Shown piece after piece: positions 61,401 through 64,000 of a stretch of 64,000 nt of DNA; the first letter of the stretch is position 1, and each line of letters opens with the position of its first letter. The stretch covers positions 8,781,613-8,845,612 of the forward strand of contig JACTAT010000037.1 in NCBI GenBank assembly GCA_014526335.1, written 5' to 3'. The notes below the pieces were generated by a model, which was not told the DNA's origin, made no database searches, and worked only from the letters and a program-made list of their open reading frames with translations. The DNA comes from Chrysaora quinquecirrha (lineage: Eukaryota; Cnidaria; Scyphozoa; Semaeostomeae; Pelagiidae). The position numbers were made by a program, and so were the translations under genes.

Positions 61401-63319
61401 GAGCTTTGACTCTTATGTAAAAAATACCAGACTTGTTTGATGAAATATGGGATCAATAACCCTGCATGTTAATAGCGGTTCCTTTTCTGACTTAAAAACT
61501 ATAATTTTTTATATAAATTTGGGGCATCCGTTAGTTCGAATATTCGCTATCTCGAACAAATTCAAGTTTCCTTTGAGAGTTCGAGATAGCGGATGTCAAC
61601 TGCATGTACATCCCAAGACGCAGTTGACTAATATACCGAAAGCCGAAGAAGATCTCGGTGAAAGCACTCTCCTGGACGCAACGGCCCAAGCAAGATAAGC
61701 TCTGCTTTTCTTGGGCCGTGTAGAGTACATTTCATTATTGTAAATTGTATTTCTACAAATAAAATGAATTGAATTGAGCAGGAAAATTACTATGAAATTT
61801 AGTTGACAGCCCAAACTATGCAGAAAATTACAGCGAGGATTGTTTTCAAATAATTGACAAAGCAGGCTCTTTCTTCCATTTAGGAGTTTTGGCATCTGTT
61901 CACATCAAAACCAACAGGCCGGTTCTCGTTCTGTGTAGATGAATCCCGCAAGCTGAATGGTGTTTAAAACACAATGCCGATTTCGGCTTCACTTTCTGAT
62001 TGGTGCATTGTGATCCGCATCTTCTTGGTATAAATTCCGCCTTATTCAATTGTTTTGGTCTGTTTCTGACGTTTTTACTCTTGGGAGTGTCAGACGAAAA
62101 AAGCTTTTAACTATGTCCAGAGATGTTTCCGCTGTCTCTCGTAATTTTGAAAATTTAGGTCATATAGAACTCTACCACGTGAATCGCCTGTTACTGATCA
62201 AATGAGGTTACCCTAACTTTTATTGTAAGAGGCTATTCAACATCCTTTTTCAGTAAAAAAAATTACCTGTTTGAATAAGGCTTCATCAAACATGGTGATG
62301 AACACGTAGACAAGATTGTATATTACACAGAAGACTGGAACTGGCTAGAAAAAAAGAAGACAATCATTTTTAACGAAATAATGAAATAATTTTTGCGGCC
62401 CTGCATGATTTCCTCCTGCTGGCTGCTGCTGCTCCCAACCTGGCATTAATAATGACTAGTCCCTTAGATTTTTATTTGCAATATTTTAAACATAGTCAAT
62501 AGGGGTTTTGAAATCAGCGATTGCTGAAGGGCTGCCCTCCCTTAATGGTAAAGGCTAGTTCAAACGCTCTTGACTTTTCACTCGAGAATTCTTGACTTTT
62601 GTCGATCAATGTCGAAAGAAGTTAGTGTAAAGTAACGATGATCTCAACGATTTTGAAGAAATTACTCGAAATCACTATCTCAGAATCACTCGACCAACTG
62701 TAGAAATGCTCTCGACTCGATTCCGACTTTAAACGGCGCTTTACTCGAAAACAAAGTCGAAGGTTGTCGAGTGAAAAGCAAATAAACAAATGACACGAAT
62801 CATTAATTGGCATACAACGAAGAAACAAAGTGCACCATTATTTATTTGGTGATGTTAGAGAAAGGGAACAAGGACTTACAAACCGTAATAAAGGAAAAGA
62901 AGATACAGTAGCTAAGTGGAAAGGGAGAGAGCTTAAATTTATTAATTGTCCAAACTTTTACAACGATTGAGAGACAAGAGTAAAACTTTAGACACTTGAA
63001 ACTGAAGCCTTTTACAAAAGTTTAATTAAGACATAAAAGAGTTAAAAACCTACCAAAAGTGACAGTGCTTTTGAGCCAGAGTAAATTCCAACTGTGAAAA
63101 TGCACATAGCTGGTAGCCACTTTCTAAAGAGTACCCTAGAATGAAGAAATTTTTCTGATGATAATTGTCACTCAGTGTCTAGAAATGCATCATTATGGTA
63201 TAAATTTTGAAATTATAAAAAAATTATGCAAATTTAAAAACCTGTCAAGTGGTGAAATCTGAATGAAACCAAATGAAGAGAGAACCATCAAAACTGTGAA
63301 TGCAAATCCCATTTGCCAA
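55308..63319 (-). CDS. TMEM241: TMEM241-like nucleotide-sugar transporter (5' end beyond or unseen)
   Basis: Ten minus-strand exons join in phase and read as a multi-span membrane protein. TMEM241 is a VRG4/SLC35-like Golgi nucleotide-sugar transporter. From memory of human TMEM241, the matches are WQ..FTVLMVL after the first helices, RKWLPAMCIFTVGIYSGSKA with LSLLPVPVFCVIYN, SKLPLKELDKIMFNSSFS, FLGTLTGEVKRSIAFQFLYH then NKFHMGCFVSGLTGSLVF, and a C-terminal helix followed by a short polar tail. Several exons are 78 bp. The exon equivalent to the DGYFW..IH helix was not found between 59608 and 60691, and a helix between the last two exons found may also be absent, although those two are phase-compatible. 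Convergent with the kinase gene. Start codon not seen. Confidence 0.75.
55497..56060. mobile_element. SINE family 3 fragments facing each other
   Basis: 55497-55548 (CCTGGCTGTGACGCTACCGT) with a (CAT)n tail, and 55985-56060 in the other orientation (CACCACGAGTCAGGGTTTGA, GCTATGGTTGCGTC). Between them is a GC-richer stretch (55730-55910) unlike its surroundings. Confidence 0.5.
56570..56762. mobile_element. Tigger/pogo-like fragment
   Basis: GAACCTCCATACAACGGACA, repeated ACAACGGACACC words and a closing ATGGAGGTTCCATTG are typical of pogo/Tigger ends. Confidence 0.6.
57349..57420 (-). CDS. TMEM241: transporter exon
   Basis: GLTGSLVFISYSRLIDIMPV then SKI, acceptor TTTTTCAG, donor GTGGAT; hydrophobic helix. 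Confidence 0.75.
57490..57800. repeat. dispersed repeat R1
   Basis: TTCGTCTGACACTCCTCAGA, CGAAATGCACCAGTCGGA and GAAAACGAACTCTTTCTGTC. Confidence 0.75.
57937..58006 (-). CDS. TMEM241: transporter exon
   Basis: EVKRSIAFQFLYHNKFHMGC then FV, acceptor TTCTTGAAG, donor GTAAGA; aligns with the FLYFYRFHG region of TMEM241. Confidence 0.8.
58065..58480. repeat. dispersed repeat R1, head-to-head pair
   Basis: 58070-58310 forward (GGGCATACTTGAAGGCTTTT) and 58340-58480 reverse (GTCTGTTTCTGACGTTTATA) form a large imperfect palindrome. Confidence 0.75.
58562..58596 (-). CDS. TMEM241: transporter micro-exon
   Basis: 35 bp, FVALMFLGTLT, acceptor TATTCTTAG, donor GTAAGA; fits phases on both sides. Confidence 0.75.
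58690..59144. mobile_element. MITE with GGCCAAACGATCAAACATTG ends
   Basis: CTTGGCCAAACGATCAAACA at the left, TTTGATCGTTTGGCCAGGG at the right, with inner CGTTTGGCCACGTCAC. Confidence 0.8.
59423..59458 (-). CDS. TMEM241: transporter micro-exon
   Basis: 36 bp, ELDKIMFNSSF, acceptor ATCAACAG, donor GTAAGT; joins in phase to 58596. Confidence 0.75.
   Translation of the reverse strand, partial: GIRQNYVQFIV
59563..59608 (-). CDS. TMEM241: transporter exon
   Basis: 46 bp, FYSLYSKRNSKLPL, acceptor TTTTTTCAG, donor GTAAGT; joins in phase to 59458. Confidence 0.65.
59976..60225. mobile_element. word-repeat MITE, aagcaac type, short
   Basis: TACACTTTTTTTAATAAGCA at the left and GTTGCTCATTAAAAGTGTA at the right. 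Confidence 0.8.
60226..60690 (-). other. transporter intron, missing exon expected here
   Basis: The exon for the DGYFW helix should lie between 59608 and 60691. I did not find a convincing one; the frame at 60431-60667 is not similar. Confidence 0.35.
60691..60768 (-). CDS. TMEM241: transporter exon
   Basis: AYSSMALTGLVISTFGMVLT then VKNYTE, acceptor ATTTTTAG, donor GTGAAA; 78 bp, one membrane helix. Confidence 0.7.
61012..61603. mobile_element. pogo/Tigger-like MITE with CGCTATCTCGAAC words
   Basis: CAGTTGACATCCGTTATCTC at the left and GAGATAGCGGATGTCAACTG at the right. CGCTATCTCGAAC recurs at least five times internally. 38097-38199 is a short relative. Confidence 0.8.
61604..61785 (+). 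mobile_element. possible retroelement 3' end
   Basis: IPKAEEDLGESTLLDATAQA then stop, followed by CTACAAATAAAATGAATTG with an AATTG repeat, resembling a LINE 3' end. Not identified. Confidence 0.35.
61890..62165. repeat. dispersed repeat R1, reverse
   Basis: CTTTCTGATTGGTGCATTGT, TTGGTATAAATTCCGCC and GGTCTGTTTCTGACGTTTTT. Confidence 0.75.
62267..62344 (-). CDS. TMEM241: transporter exon
   Basis: PVPVFCVIYNLVYVFITMFD then EALFKQ, acceptor TTTTTTTCTAG, donor GTAATT; 78 bp. Confidence 0.8.
62345..63053 (-). other. transporter intron, nothing else seen
   Basis: TCGA-rich words (ACTCGAAA, TTGTCGAG) cluster at 62570-62770 without clear termini. Confidence 0.4.
63054..63135 (-). CDS. TMEM241: transporter exon
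   Basis: VLFRKWLPAMCIFTVGIYSG then SKALSLL, acceptor CATTCTAG, donor GTAGGT; the closest stretch to human TMEM241. Confidence 0.85.
63242..63319 (-). CDS. TMEM241: transporter exon, most 5' one found
   Basis: WQMGFAFTVLMVLSSFGFIQ then ISPLD, acceptor TTTTATAG, donor GTTTTT; the WQ matches the WQTLIG helix of TMEM241. Confidence 0.8.
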
Positions 63320-63439
63320 CTATAAAAGAGAAGAAGTGTCATTATTTAGGTATTCATGAGGATGGCAAGAGAGGTTTGACTATGAAGTAGCATTGTTAGA
63401 AACCTTGACTATAAAGTAGCTCATTCTGCCAGCATGGTG

Positions 63440-63840
63440 AGGCTGAGTAGCGCTGTGGTTTGGCTGATTTGCAGATCGTGGGTTTGAATCTTGTTGGGAC
63501 CACTTTTCACATCATAAGCCTACAGACAACTCAGCTGTCCATCCTTCCAAGGTCACTTACTTAATGAGCAGGCCTACCAATTGTATTTTTCTAGAATATC
63601 AGTCTGGATGCAGAAGCTCCAGTTTGGGGCATTTCACTCTTTGGAAATCTTGTTCATCTTTGCTTGAAGCCCTTTGTTTTCATCAAAATCACTTGAAAAT
63701 TCTTTTGTATCAATGGAAATCTTTTACACTTTTTAGAACAGTGAAATGTCCCTAAAGCTGCAGGTCCATATCAGCTGGACAGCTGCTAGAACCCGTGATC
63801 TGCATTAACAAATAAGGTTTGAAGTGCTTGCTTGCTTGCA
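63440..63840 (+). mobile_element. tRNA-derived SINE, family 2, long copy
   Basis: GCTGAGTAGCGCTGTGGTT and CGTGGGTTTGAATC head, ACAACTCAGCTGTCCATCC body and TGCTTGCTTGC tail. It has about 150 bp more (63590-63760) than the copy at 18002, and that extra part matches 11430-11515. Confidence 0.75.
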
Positions 63841-63889
63841 TCTCTGGTCATCAAAGAATGAAAATCTTTTAAGCTGTTTGGACAGTTTC

Positions 63890-64000
63890 TGGTCAACTCG
63901 CCACACTTCCAACTCGCCACATGACCAAGTTGCCACACATTGCAGGTCAAGTTCCCACTGTGTTTTAGTCAACTCGCCACATCTTAGTGGTCAACTCGTC
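63890..64000. repeat. short tandem repeat GTCAACTCGCCACA, runs off the end
   Basis: CAACTCGCCACA or a near form occurs five or more times with variable spacers. Confidence 0.8.

Overview
The window is animal nuclear DNA. Its genes are split into many short exons with GT-AG introns whose phases match. Coding is sparse, and the rest is dense with non-autonomous DNA transposons (MITEs), tRNA- and 5S-derived SINEs, a degraded LINE end and long simple-repeat arrays. The beta-helix/multi-membrane protein family and the transposon ends would suit a marine invertebrate, perhaps a cnidarian, but nothing here fixes the species. Most long open frames (for example at 15.4, 30.7-32.9 and 34.4-35.2 kb) are simple repeats, not genes.

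Four genes can be rebuilt by joining exons by eye. (1) Minus strand, 3208 to beyond base 1: the N-terminal part of a protein made mainly of about 22 copies of a 19-residue repeat. (2) Plus strand, about 4188-53051: a DYRK4-type protein kinase of about 20 exons that fills most of the window. Its catalytic loop, DFG, activation loop and C-lobe are intact, but the exon for the glycine-rich loop and ATP-binding lysine is missing, and two repeats sit where it should be. (3) Minus strand, 39100-42533, nested inside a kinase intron: a beta-helix, cysteine-rich, multi-membrane-span protein with one reading-frame break. (4) Minus strand, 63319 or beyond to 55308: a TMEM241-like (SLC35/VRG4-type) nucleotide-sugar transporter, 10 exons found and at least one not found. 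It is convergent with the kinase gene.

Layout: 0-3.2 kb repeat-protein gene; 3.2-4.2 kb divergent promoter split by a 760-bp hAT-like element with perfect 8-bp target duplications; 4.6-13.1 kb kinase 5' exons with a 28-bp minisatellite at 7.45-8.37 kb; 13.1-34.3 kb one huge intron with satellites, MITEs, SINEs, two pentanucleotide arrays and an alternative first exon (21.9 kb); 34.3-53.05 kb kinase core exons plus the nested gene; 53-55.3 kb convergent 3' ends; 55.3-63.3 kb transporter; 63.4-64 kb SINE and a short tandem repeat running off the end.

The most unusual non-coding signal is a family of 13 or so elements with termini of the form TACAC-G/T-TTTTTT-ATAAG. They fall into subfamilies that differ in a 6-7 base word (aagaac, aaggaac, aagaaac, aagcaac), and each element repeats its own word many times inside itself.
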